Assembly: GCF_030035675.1 (NCBI RefSeq)
Contig: NC_084482.1
Coordinates: forward strand, 176,108,373-176,172,372
Origin: Rhineura floridana
Taxonomy: Eukaryota > Chordata > Lepidosauria > Squamata > Rhineuridae
Direction: 5' to 3'
DNA: 64,000 bases
Position 1 is the first letter of the stretch, and every line of letters starts with the position of its first letter. This document shows positions 1 to 10,465 of this stretch, piece after piece. Position numbers and translations under genes: made by a program. Below the pieces are notes generated by a model. That model had not been told where the DNA came from. It made no database searches and worked only from the letters and a program-made list of their open reading frames with translations.

Positions 1-229
1 ATTATGCTGTCTGTCTGAGTGGGGGGGAGTTTGCACTTGGTTTGACGTGCAAAGATCTGAGTAGTGGCCTCAGCCTCCCTCCCTACCACCCTTACCAGCG
101 GAGAGACCACCATTGCTATCTTATGAATAAAAATAATTATTCTACTACCTCTGTATGTGTGTATTTATTTTTAATGTTGTTTTAGGCTATTTAGATGTGC
201 AGCAGCCAAGGCCAGCACCTTGTAGGCGG

Positions 230-391
230 TTTTTTTTAAAGTAACTGAAATGTAATTGTAGTGATTACTTTGAAGGAAAAGTAAAGTAATCAATTACTTT
301 CAAAGCAATTGTAACTGTAACGGTAATTACTACTTTTTTGGGCCATGTAACTGTAATTTATTACTTTTTAAAAGTAATCTTCCAAGCTCTG
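230..391. mobile_element. Right end of a hAT-like DNA transposon (AT-rich)
   Basis: A run rich in AAGTAATTAC/GTAACTGTAA words ends in CTTCCAAGCTCTG; read inward from the right this is CAGAGCTTGGAAG, a typical hAT terminus. The left end is not in the window, so no target duplication can be checked. The first 230 bases hold nothing I recognise. Confidence 0.4.
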
Positions 392-622
392 ACAATATGT
401 GCAGCTCAGTGAGGGCTTTTATGGTTTCTGTGCTGAAAAATCAACCCAGCAACCAGGGGAAAAAATCCAATTGCTTTCCACAATTAGTTTCCAACTACTT
501 AGTTAGTCCTTTATGTAGCAGCCACTTAAAAAGGTTTTCCTTATTGTCCAACAAGAAGAAAAATCTAAAGGTCAGGAACAGGACTAGAAGGAGGAACTCT
601 CAAGGAGGAGTTAACAAACACA

Positions 623-1209
623 CAGGGCCAGTTCTAAAGGGCGGCCAGGTGGGGCACTGGCCAAGGGCCCCTGGGGCTACAGGGGTCCCTGTGGGACCCC
701 TGCACTTCCCTTCCGCAATCCGCGGCAGGATTGCAGCCGCAGATAGCAGGGCAGGAGCTTAAGAGCCACCCACCATTTCCCTGCTTCACCTACCTTTCTC
801 TCTGCTGTTTTTTGCGGCTACGCACACTGCACTCACAGGTTTGCCATCAATCAAGATGGTGGCCGAGGTTTCCCTAAGGGGCTGAAGCCTCTGCCACCAT
901 CTTGGTTGATGGCAGCAATGCATGCGTGTAGCACGCATGTGTGCCATCAACCAAGATGGCGGCAGAGGCTTCAGCCCCTTAAGGAAACCTCGGCTGCCAT
1001 CTTGATTGATGGTAAACCTGTGTGTGCAGTGCACGCCACTGAAAAAACAGCGCAGAGAAAGGTAAGTAGAGTGGGGGATTGGCGGGCGGCTTGGGATCTC
1101 CCGCCCTGTGATCCACAGTACCAATCCTGCCGCGAATTGCAGAAGGGGAGTGCCGGGGCCCAGGGCAGGCTGGTGCCCAAGGGCCCCGGCATGCCTGGGA
1201 CCGGCCCTG
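623..1209. mobile_element. Fold-back hAT-type non-autonomous element with perfect 8-bp target duplication
   Basis: The element starts CAGGGCCAGTTC and ends GGGACCGGCCCTG. The same 8 bases, CAAACACA, lie immediately outside both ends (615-622 and 1210-1217). The two halves are long inverted copies of each other (for example CAAGATGGCGGCAGAGG against its complement around 880-970), so the unit can fold into a near-full-length hairpin about a centre at 910-940. The 8-bp duplication and CAG...CTG ends indicate the hAT superfamily. Open frames inside are palindrome by-products. Confidence 0.85.
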
Positions 1210-1217
1210 CAAACACA

Positions 1218-2088
1218 CCCTAAAGGATTTGTTTTTTTCTCTGTTCTACCCTAAACTTGTAGCGTGGACAAGCTTGTTTTTCAGTTGGAATTTAAAGCTG
1301 AGATAACTAATGCAACATCAAAGCCAAGCTCAAGAGCTCGCCGTCATTACCAAAAGAAGTTCAGTTCATGAAGAATCAGACCACAGGGACAGACCACAGG
1401 TGAAAGAGGGCTGTAGCTATAGGCAAAGTCAAGCTTTTGAGTCTGGCATTCCTGGGGATCTCTCACGAAAGGATGAGACAATTCAACAGTTTAAACTTCA
1501 TTCATGTAAATTAACACACACTCTGGATGGAGAAGGAGCGAAAGAAGGTCACTGCCTCTCCCTTCCCCTGGCCCTCAAGTTCTCTTCACCAATTTGGGGG
1601 GTTGGCTGGCGCTATGCACTTCTCCCCCTCAAATGCTCCACCTAGAATGTGGCTGCCCTACCAAAGAAGGAAGACTGGCTACAGGAAGAGATCTCTCCTT
1701 CCTTCCTTTGCCTAGAGAATGCCTGGAGAGTGTCCATAGCAGGGTCATTGCTGGCTATGCCACTAGAACTCACGGAGTGGGAGCTTTGTGGTGCTGTCAT
1801 CTTGTGTGGTGATGCAGGAAGTGTGCTGGGCCTGTGTCCTAGTTGTGAATTCATTGGCTCCCTCTATTTGTGGGCGGCATGTGAGAGTCACCACCTGCAC
1901 TGTTCCTGATTGGTGGGCCCCGGTGGAGTTTCCTGGGGAAACTGAGGGTACTTCTCCTGGTCTTGCTATTTTTTAAAATTATTATTATTTTCTGGCTGTG
2001 AGTTTTCACCCTCGTGGTCTGAGTAAATATTAAATACAGTGGTTGTTTACTGGTGTGGTTGTGGTGCATTTCCCCCACACATTATTGT
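1218..2088. other. No recognised feature left of LMOD3 exon 2
   Basis: No coding similarity, splice-bounded exon or clear repeat was recognised. It is probably LMOD3 intron 1. Confidence 0.4.
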
Positions 2089-2090
2089 GT

Positions 2091-2135
2091 GTATGCATGT
2101 ATGTATGTATGTATGTATGTATGCATGCATGCATG

Positions 2136-2185
<50 letters not shown>
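2091..2185. repeat. Compound microsatellite (TATG)n-(TA)n
   Basis: GTATGCATGTATG repeats pass into an uninterrupted TA run of more than 40 bases. Confidence 0.95.
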
Positions 2186-2186
<1 letters not shown>

Positions 2187-2187
<1 letters not shown>

Positions 2188-3197
2188 ATTGTACTGCTAA
2201 ACTGAGTGCTGCCTGTCAGATATGGGTCCCTCCTTATCTACAGGCAAAGCAAAATGTATCTCTATGCAATTAAATTGGCCTTAATTGGGAGCAATACTGG
2301 GCCAACAAAGTCTAAACAAATCTTGCTTAGAATAGATTGTCAGGGAAAGTGCTTCAATTCAATATCCTGATGATGATAGTAATAACAGTAGTCTCTCTTT
2401 GTGTCCAACAAGCTGAACTCTGGCTGTTAATATGGAAAAGGTTAGGCATTGATTTCCACATGCACATACCAAAATCTAACCTAATCTAATTTTATTTTAT
2501 CTACACTAATCTATTTTTGTGGCCCTGAAACATCAAGGTTTTCCAGCATGTACTGTATGTTCATACTAAAAATATAACATACAAGCAGATATAGTCCTAG
2601 ATAGGAGGAGGAGGAGGAAGCAAAGCACAGGTTGGAGGTCTCCCACATTCTTGTCTCCCATGAGGGTGAATTTATATCTGCTTATCACTACAAAATCTGA
2701 TGACGTAAAAAACCCCAGACAGTGCTTGCATATCACCTGAGATTACCTGAAAGACTATACTTTAGGAAGATGGCTCATACTGCCTTGTTACATTCACCAC
2801 CTCCTCCTTTTTTAAATGAAAGTGTAGTTTATACATATTTAAATGAATAAATACGTTGAACTAAGAGACATATATACACGAAAAGCAATTGTATAATAGA
2901 TAAAGTCCACTGAACTCAAATATTGTTGGCAGCAGATCTTTTGGACTGTGAAAAGAAAATAATGGCATACTTTAAAGTCTATTTGAAAACCAACTGTTGG
3001 TATGCTTTAAGATATGAATGAGAAAACAACCTGTATAGTTGTATTGGAATTTAGAACTGTGTTTTTTCTTTTAAAGTCTTTCATCTACATAGTGGGGAAA
3101 CAAATTTAAATATTACACCCCCTTTCTTGGTTTTATTTAATAGATGCAGCAAAACTTTTTTAAATTATTTCAGCTCTTAGCATTCTGTTTTCTGTAG
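2187..3197 (+). other. End of LMOD3 intron 1 (inferred), no other feature
   Basis: AT-rich DNA without recognised repeats, ending in the pyrimidine tract and TAG acceptor of LMOD3 exon 2. Confidence 0.5.
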
Positions 3198-4538
3198 AGA
3201 CTCACTGCAGAGAAGTCCAAAGAAAATTGTGCTGATATTAGCAATGAGAAGCAAATGGTGACAAATAATGCAGAGAAAACAAATGGAGATGTAAGTGACT
3301 ATAAAGAGAATGAAGAAGAGGAGGAAGAGGAAGAGGAAGAAGAGGAAGTAGAAGAAGATGAGGAAGAGGAAGAGGAAGAGGAAGAGGAAGAACAAAATGG
3401 AAAACATAATGAAGATTTGGGAACAAAGAAACCATATGGTGAAGGGGATAGCAGAAGCAAACGTGAAACTATGGAGTCAGACACAGAATCAGATGAAAAA
3501 CAAGAAAACAGTGAGAGGAAAGTATCAAAATTAAATATTCCAAAAAAATTAGCCATAGATGCCAGTTTTATTAAGTTGAGTGCAAGGCCTTCAGGAAATC
3601 AAACCAATTTAGAGGGGAGCCTGGAAAAAGTCCGGAAGAATGACCCAGACATGACAGAACTCAACTTGAACAACATTGAGAACATCCCCAAGGAAATGCT
3701 GGTTGACTTTGTCAATGCTATGAAAAAGAATAAGCACATCAAAACATTCAGTTTAGCCAACGTGGGGGCAGATGATAATGTAGCTTTTGCCTTAGCCAAC
3801 ATGCTACGTGAAAACAGGAGCATTACTACACTTAATATTGATTCAAATTTCATCTCAGGTAAAGGAATTGTTGCAATCATGAGGTGTCTGCAGTACAATG
3901 AGAAGCTGACTGAGCTCCGTTTTCACAACCAGAGAAGTATGTTGGGCCATCAAGCAGAAATGGAGATCTCCAGGTTACTAAAAGCCAACCCTACACTACT
4001 AAAGATAGGATATCATTTTGAACTTCCAGGTCCCAGAATGGTGGTTACCAATCTGCTCAGCAGAAACCTCGATAAACAGAGACAGAAAAGGATAGAGGAG
4101 CAAAAGCAGCAACAGTTAAAAAAGCAGAAAGAGTTTATAGCCATGTTAGAGAATGAACTTGGGTTGCCTCCTGGGATGTGGGAACTGCTAGGGGGACCAG
4201 TGCCTGCTTCGATGATGCCTCCTCCGATGCAGCCTCCAACGCCACCTGTTCCTAAAGCTCTATCTGTTAGCAGAAAAAATGAACCTGAAAGAAAACCAGA
4301 CCCTGAAAGCATAAGCAGCAATGATCCTCCCTCCTTCAAAATAGTGAAACTCAAGAGAACCCAGCGCAAACCCACTATAAAAGAATATGTGGAGCCAGCC
4401 GAAAAAACCAATCTCAAAGATGTGATCAAGACACTCAAACCTGTTCCGAGAAGACGGCCACCTCCTCTGATGGAAACAACTCCTAGAGATAAGCTACTTA
4501 ATGATATTCGTCAGAGCAATGTAGCTTATCTGAAACCG
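3198..4538 (+). CDS. LMOD3: LMOD3 exon 2 (large exon: acidic tract, LRR domain, most of WH2)
   Basis: The frame is open from 3198, directly after a pyrimidine-rich stretch ending TTTTCTGTAG, which I take as the 3' splice site; an in-frame TAG at 3195-3197 forbids an earlier start. It encodes [10 protein letters not shown], then a Glu/Asp run at about 3312-3392, the tropomodulin-type LRR region (about 3540-4060), a charged Gln-rich helix (about 4060-4190), a Pro-rich segment (about 4195-4260) and the conserved [13 protein letters not shown] block (about 4414-4452). The WH2-like motif [18 protein letters not shown] follows. The frame runs on to a stop at 4583, but similarity ends at 4538, where CCG|GTGAGT gives a strong donor in phase 0. 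An internal ATG at 3255 is not the true start, because the upstream codons are in frame and the family needs an N-terminal actin/tropomyosin-binding part. Confidence 0.93.
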
Positions 4539-7500
4539 GTGAGTATGAACAATGGGATGAAAGAAGGAAGTAGGAAAATATAGCTTTTATTTTATTTAAA
4601 ATAAAATGATTTGCGGATAGCAGCAATTGTGTGGTGTGGAGACAGTAGCCTGGGTTCTAAGGCTGAAGCTACATGTTACATTAAGTATGTAGCTGGGTAC
4701 AAGTTTTTTTTAGACAAAAGTGTTACCGCGGACCCCCCAATCCAGTTCAGGACCCTACCAAGGGAGCGGGTAAGGAGCTAGCTCTTTACCCCCACTGTGG
4801 TCCCATTCTAGAGTTCCAATCTGAATTGGGAAAAACTTCCCATTCACTTAATTGGGAGCTTTTTCCTACTCAAATTGCAGATGGGGATGATCTGGATTAG
4901 GACCACAGAGGGGGGCAAAGGATTAAAGGCCTCCTATCCCTTACTCTGGTGTCCTGATCTGGATCTGGATGTTTGTATACATAGCTAACATGTGTAGTTG
5001 GCCCTAATATGGTAAATGAATGGAAGGACATTCATAGAAGGAAAGTTTCCTGTCCTCTCCTTCCCATTTTGGGGGGGCGGGACCCTACTGAACAATGTGA
5101 GATATGGGGGGAGGGGAATCACCTCAAATGACCTCTCTTCATAGCTTCCTTTTTATTTTAGGATCCAAGCCATGCAAACTTCATTTGTGCACTCACATTA
5201 ATATTAAGTAAATATAGATGATGGAATTCTAGATAGCTTTTTCTCACTCCATGTGCAAACTCAGATGCATTTTTATTTACTTACTTATTTATTATTTTAT
5301 TTATATCCCACCCTTCCTCCTAGCAGGAGCCCAGGGTGGCAAACAAAAGCACTAAAAACACTTTAAAAATAATAAAAGCAGACATTAAAATACATTAAAA
5401 CAAAACAACTTTAAAAACATTTTAAAAAAAGCTTTGAAGACATTAAAAAAAGGTTAAAAAACATATTGTTTTAAAAAAAGGTTTAAAAGCATATTAAAAA
5501 GCAATTCCAACATAGAAGCAGACTGATTTTTATGGGTGGAACATCTACTGTTTTGAAAAGTGTCAGAATTAGACATTACTACAGTTGCGGCCATCTAAAG
5601 AAATGTTGGAAGGATACGTAGCATAATAGTAGAATACATGTTTTGCACTAGATTCAGTCTCTGTCATCTTCAGAAGAGAAAGAGATACTGCCAATGAGAG
5701 TACAGTAAAAAGTTTAGGCTAGAAGGACTACTGGTCTGACTTAATATAAGGCAACTTCATATATTTGTTCTTCTAAGCTGAGCTTTATAACATGGTGCTG
5801 GCTGAAGACCATATAGTATCCAAACCACACACCCCATCAGGGTTGATATGATTTGATTTGAAGGACTAAATTTTAATAGTTTAAATCAGTTTAAATCACT
5901 AGTGAGAAAGATTCTATTTAATTATTTTTTGTTGAAATACATTAATGTAACCGTAACACATATTCAGAGATGTAGGCTTCATTAGAAAATAGGCAGACCC
6001 GAAGCAATTGTTCTGAATTGTTTTCAGATTGATTTTCATCAAAAAGTGGGGTGATAATTTGGTCATTTTTGTACTCCCATAGGAACCAATGGGAGGGAAA
6101 CCGGAGAAGGAAAAAAACAAACACTTGAATTTTCAGACAAAAAGCTGCCCCTCCCCAGTTTCTGTCTTGGTTGGAGAGAGCCCAGCATGGCTTTCATATA
6201 GTAGTTCCTTCATAACAGCAGCTGGATGTCAGCGAGGTGGTGGTGATAGAGTTGATGTGGCCACATTATGCTAGGGGTGGCCCCACTTTCCAGTTGTCAG
6301 GTGGAACCCATCAACACTGCTTGTGCCCTTTAAATGCTGTTATCAGCTTTTTAGAACCATTATTAATAAAGCATTTTAGTCAGTATTAGAACAAACTACC
6401 CAGTGCTGGCTTCAGGTTTTTTTGGGTGGGGCTGATGAGAAGAAATGCCCTTAGTGAGCCTCCTTCTTGAGTGAGCCCTCATTGCCATCACAGCTGCCCA
6501 TTCTCTTGACCTCTCCCTTGGGTCCAATCCACACAGCTATCCATGAAACAGCATGGGAACCCCCAAGCAGGCTTCATGACCTGAAGTAGTGATCTTGGCC
6601 TGGGGACTCTCCCTAGGCCATGCCCCCTCATCAGGCAACACCCCCTCTTCTCAGGCCACATCCCTCACCACCCTTCCTCTGCACCCTCCTCCAATGCTTT
6701 TGCTTGGCTTGAATTGTGATAATGCCTCTTGCAGGTCGGGCACTGACCGAGGGCCCCTGTTGCCCAGAAGGTCCCCTTCTTAGACTGGCGAGGTACAGCT
6801 CCCGCTCTGTAATCCGTGCTGGCATTGGGTCGTAGGGCAAGTCACGTTCAGCGACCTGACACTGCCATGGATTGCAGAGTGGGAGCTCCACCCTCCCAGG
6901 CAACACCCCCCATGTAGATGGTGCAGGCTTAAATAGGCTCACCTACTTCCTGTCTTGCTGGCACAACCAAGATGGCAGCAGGGGTGTCTCTAAGTGGTTG
7001 ACACCCCTGCCACCATCTTGGTGGTGGCTGTTGTGTACGCACAGTGCGCTAGCATGCTGACATGTCAATGTGGAAGGTGGGGTGGGTAGGTGGGCCTATT
7101 TAAGCTTGCACTGCCTGCATCGAGAGAGGGTGTTGGGGAGCATGATGACCCAGACCCAGACAGTCTGGTGCCTAAGGGCCTAGTCATGTCTGGTGCCAGC
7201 CTTGCTAATATGTAGCCTGCTGTGCAAAGATAAGAATCACATCCGTTGCTGTGCCCACTTTTCCCTAGCATGTCCCCTGCTCCCTCCAGAAGATTTCCCA
7301 CAAGGGAATGCAGCCCTTGGCCTGAGAAAAGGTTCTCCACTCGTCCCATGGAGAGGCTGCTGTTCCTTCTCCTTGCTCCTGTCACGGCTTGCATGGTTAT
7401 TGGGAGCAGGTCAACAGGAAACAATAGTACAGAGGAGGAGGAGGAGGAAGGCCAGGAGGTTTCCAGAACTGGCTGTGATTCCCCCACCTGGGTAGGCCTT

Positions 7501-10465
7501 GGTAGGGGCCCTATAGTGCCAGCCCCTGATCCTGAATCTACCTTTTTGCTACATTTTAATTATTGTGCATCTATGCCCAAAAGTGTAATCCGAACATGTT
7601 AATGATGTGGATCTCTGCATGAAGTCTTCCATTCTCCACACTGTGACACACATATAAGTGTGCGATGCATGTGTGTTCACACATAATGAAGCAGATTAAA
7701 AGCACCCCGTTTTACCATTTATTTATTTTTATATTTCCTTCTCTAGTCACCAGACTTGAGGAGCATATGTTTGAAATCCTTCTAACCCTGGGTGGGGCAC
7801 CTCCAGTATCAGTCACTGAGAGCATTGCAAGATGTGGAGATGGGTGCATTTTCCAACAAATCCCTTCCCCATTATGCAGCTGGACAAGCTCATGTGCAAT
7901 AGATCTCTACCCTCAGGGCATTTTATATGCCTTGGATGTTTTCACTTGGATTAGATCCAGTGGGCTGCACCTGTTAATCACTGAGGTCACCCATGGCAGT
8001 GATGTTTAATTATGTCTTCCTCAGTAATTCAGAAATAATTTTCCAAGGTTGAAAGTCAAGCAATATACATTTCAGCTCCTGGCAGTTCCCTTCATTATGT
8101 TAAGACACCTGGACTACCGGTAGTTCCTTGTCCAGAAAAATGGCAATGTAAAATCAGTCAGTTTTAATGTTTTCTTCTTTTTGATCTGTTGCAGCATTCC
8201 TAATTGTAATTTGAACTAAATTGCTGTTATGAACAAACAATCCAGGCAGGCAAGAACATATTTTTATATATAAAATGTCACTCAACTATTGGCTTTCCTT
8301 TTCTTTTTTTATGCATTAGACCAGTGGTTGAATTGTAGCCTTCCAAGCTGTTAGCACTCCTATAAATCTTTAGCCATAGAATACCACACTGGGGAACATT
8401 TCCAAACATGTCCCTTTTGTCAATTTGAGGACATTTCTATGAGCATTTTTTATTGCTATTGCTATTGGTGGTGCTGAGTTCAGACCTTATATTCCAGCAC
8501 ATCCAGTTCCCACAAGTCATATACAGGCAGAACACTGGCCCACAGAACAGCAAGTGTGGGATTGTAGATGGGGAAGTATGTAAAGGGTGACTAGATCACC
8601 CTAGAAAATGCTGTAGGTTTAGAAAGTAGTATATCTCCATGCATTATACAATTAATGTGCAAGTTATTACCATAAAATGTTACAATGGGCAGCATCTTAG
8701 ATAGTCATTAAACAATTTAAAGCAAAGTCCTTGCCCCACTCTAGCGTGGAATTGGTGTTGTACTGTGGTCCTAGGGGACTGATCCATGAGCCATAAGAGC
8801 CAAAATAGAGTCTCCATGTTCAGACTGATTATAAGATGGAATTGGGAACACACATAGGATGGCTATCTTAATGCCACTCTATATCTTTTATTAAGATCCT
8901 CCGTGGCGCAGAGTGGTAAGCGGCGGTAACGCAGCCGAAGCTCTGCTCACGGCCAGAGTTCGATTCCAACGAAAGGAGGAATCTCCGGTAAAAGGGGTCT
9001 CCTAACCACAAACCTCTTGCAGTGCTCCTTGGCAAAAAATAAACAGCCAGCATACTCATCCTCTCCAATACCTGTATTGCCTGAGCTTGTAGGTTTTGTC
9101 GGGTGGCACCTGTAGCCCAGTAGAATGCTTTTTACCATGCATATCCAAAAAATAATAATGCAGAATTGAAGGTATCGAAATGTGAAGCATTAATAGCAAC
9201 AAAATTATAAGGCATGACTGTTTTTTCTAAAACCTCCACACATACCTACAGTGGACACCATGCTAATAAATTTATATGAGAAGTAAGTTCTGCTGAAACT
9301 GATGGATTGCCTAAATTATGTATTTAGGATCTGAGTGTGAGGAGAATATAATCTCTTGCTTATAGTAGATTAAATTAATGGTCACCATGTGTCTGGTATG
9401 TATTAAAGAGAAGTATATTGTTTATACCAAAGGTGGGGAACTGTATCCAAACCGCAAGCCAGCTCCTTATCTCCCCCACCCTGCACAGGCCAAATTTGGT
9501 GGGTAAGTGGGCCCACCTACCTGACAGTCACCTGACATTGCAATGAGGTCAGATGACCGGGTTTTGCCTGCACAATTTGAAATTAAATTGTGTGGGTGTA
9601 AGCACCGCATGTGTGATACTGAAGCCTCAATAATTAGTTTATCACTGGGTCTTCAAAGCACATCACAGGCTCTTTGCAAACTGATTGTCAGGGCTTCAAA
9701 GTGCTGCAACTGATCAGTGCTGCCTGCAAATCCCTTTTTGGCCCAGCCACATCTTTACTGGCCCCACACCATATATATGACATCTGGTGTACGGTATGAC
9801 TTGGTCAAAATGGTCTGGAGGACCAAATTACAAGGCCTTTAAGGCCTAATTAGGCCTCTGGGCCAAAGGTTTCCTACCACTGGTTTATACATATGCATCA
9901 GGGGCATACCTGGAGAACTGTATGCCCAAGAAGCAATATGCATATTCACAGCAGAGGAGTTCTCAGGTTCTCAAAAGTGCACAACATGTAGTAAGCCTGA
10001 ACTCTGTGTGTTGTGTCAATTAGCACTAGTGATATTGTCCCACTTACCTCCAAAGTACAATGACACACAACTGTCTTATTGCAATGACAGCATTGGCGGG
10101 ACTAGGAGACACAGGCATATCTTATTTTTATTAGCAGCAAAATGATGGTTGGCGAGTGTCATTTCCCTATATCAGAGCTACTTTCAAAATTATGCCTCAG
10201 CTCCCTGCTGAATAACAAGCTGTGTATTGTGCTTAAAACTTTCACCAGAAAAACTCTTAAGGGATGATAAATAATGCCAAGAATGGAGGATTTTTTACTT
10301 TCAGATCTGAGTTTGCATTTTCATTTAGTCGGCTTTTTGCAGATACAATTTTATTTCATTTGGAAGAAAAGGAGGAGGAAATATTTTCTCTTCCCCCTCC
10401 CCCAACAATTCACATTTCTTATTGTTCACGTTGCACAGGTGCCACTTCCCAAAGAGCTGGAGTAG
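3198..10465 (+). CDS. LMOD3: Leiomodin-3 gene, coding exons 2 and 3 (partial, exon 1 not in window)
   Basis: Leiomodin-3 is a muscle actin-filament nucleator of the tropomodulin family, acting at the sarcomeric thin filament; loss in humans causes nemaline myopathy (family knowledge). The two exons here join into 455 codons. The order seen is a glutamate-rich tract, a leucine-rich-repeat actin-binding region, a basic glutamine-rich helix, a proline-rich stretch and a C-terminal WH2-like motif. Long blocks match my memory of human LMOD3, for example [16 protein letters not shown] and [13 protein letters not shown]. The human protein is about 560 residues, so about 100 N-terminal residues are missing. 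No open frame resembling them occurs in 1-3197, so exon 1 probably lies to the left. The intron between the exons is 5.9 kb. LMOD3 converges tail to tail with ARL6IP5. Identity is near certain; only the exact 5' edge of exon 2 is uncertain. Confidence 0.95.
4658..5012. mobile_element. Degraded fold-back DNA transposon
   Basis: Left arm (GGCTGAAGCTACATGTTAC...CCAGTTCAGGACCC...CTGTGGTCC) and right arm read in reverse (GGCCAACTACACATGTTAGC...CCAGATCAGGACACC...CTGTGGTCC) align along about 150 bases. It is an inverted-repeat MITE-like structure. Ends and superfamily are not clear. Confidence 0.5.
5268..5480 (-). mobile_element. L2-type LINE 3' end
   Basis: TTTATATCCCACCCTTCCTCC...GGAGCCCAGGGTGGCAAAC is the reverse complement of a very common squamate LINE tail. 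A similar copy lies at 39.39-39.48 kb and an opposite-strand one at 46.69-46.78 kb. Confidence 0.6.
5680..5770 (+). mobile_element. tRNA-derived SINE, 3' fragment
   Basis: The stretch ACTACTGGTCTGACTTAATA...AAGGCAACTTCATAT matches the tail of the SINE family seen more fully at 29.54 and 43.80 kb. Confidence 0.5.
6401..7528. mobile_element. hAT-like non-autonomous element X, copy 1 (interrupted)
   Basis: It starts CAGTGCTGGCTTCAGG and ends TAGTGCCAGCCCCTG, forming inverted ends. The left part (AGTGAGCC...CTGCCCATTC...GACCTCTCCC) and right part (GCTGCTG...CTCCTTGCTCCTGTCA...CCAGCCCCTG) match the corresponding halves of the element at 45405-46651. No convincing 8-bp duplication remains. A fold-back element sits in the middle. 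Confidence 0.55.
6712..7203. mobile_element. Fold-back hAT element, second copy, nested in element X
   Basis: GGTCGGGCACTGACCGAGGG...CCCTGTTGCCCAG on the left and GTCTGGTGCCTAAGGGCC...GTGCCAGCCTTG on the right resemble the ends of the 623-1209 element. The centre again folds: CAAGATGGCAGCAGGGGTGTC pairs with GACACCCCTGCCACCATCTTG. The left terminus is degraded. Confidence 0.5.
8895..9005 (+). mobile_element. Sauria-type SINE, 5' (tRNA-related) part
   Basis: It begins GATCCTCCGTGGCGCAGAGTGG with a B-box-like GTTCGATTCC near 8968 and continues GAGGAATCTCCGGTAAAAGG. This is the tRNA-related head of a squamate SINE family I recognise. The usual body and tail are missing or diverged. It marks the source as squamate. 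Confidence 0.7.
9428..9882. mobile_element. hAT non-autonomous transposon with perfect 8-bp target duplication
   Basis: Left end CAAAGGTGGGGAACTG and right end GGTTTCCTACCACTG are inverted repeats. GTTTATAC flanks both sides (9420-9427 and 9883-9890). The 455-bp interior has no transposase. Confidence 0.85.
10439..10465 (+). CDS. LMOD3: LMOD3 last coding exon (8 codons plus stop)
   Basis: A pyrimidine-rich tract ending in TTGCACAG precedes GTG CCA CTT CCC AAA GAG CTG GAG TAG, encoding VPLPKELE and stop. Joined in phase 0 to exon 2 (...AYLKP) this gives [11 protein letters not shown]. That corresponds to the C-terminus I recall for human LMOD3 (LKPVQLPKEL plus one residue) and completes the WH2 motif. 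Only 27 coding bases are present. The 3' UTR that follows cannot be bounded: no clear AATAAA was seen in the next 3 kb. Confidence 0.85.
   Translation: MPLPKELE

Larger units (their letters stand above)
4539..10438 (+). other. LMOD3 intron 2
   Basis: A 5.9-kb GT-AG intron (GTGAGT...TTGCACAG). It carries a fold-back element, an L2-type tail, a SINE tail, a nested hAT complex, a Sauria-type SINE and a hAT element, listed separately. Between 5.77 and 6.40 kb there is AT-rich DNA with repeated TTTAAATCA words suggesting an old transposon end. In 7.53-8.89 kb and 9.88-10.44 kb I see nothing definite. Confidence 0.7.

Noticed and set aside
786-1223. Several overlapping open frames on both strands
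   Set aside because: They mirror each other because the sequence is a fold-back transposon.
3177-3556. Minus-strand frames rich in Leu/Phe/Ser opposite the LMOD3 acidic tract
   Set aside because: They are antisense by-products of GAA/GAG repeats and have no splice or family support.
4539-4583. Continuation of the LMOD3 frame to a stop at 4583
   Set aside because: Similarity stops at a consensus GTGAGT donor, and the true C-terminal exon is found at 10439.
8895-9005. Possible tRNA gene
   Set aside because: The A/B-box-like motifs belong to a SINE head; no complete cloverleaf. The same holds for 14125-14278, 29541-29960, 43805-43955 and 45530-45765.
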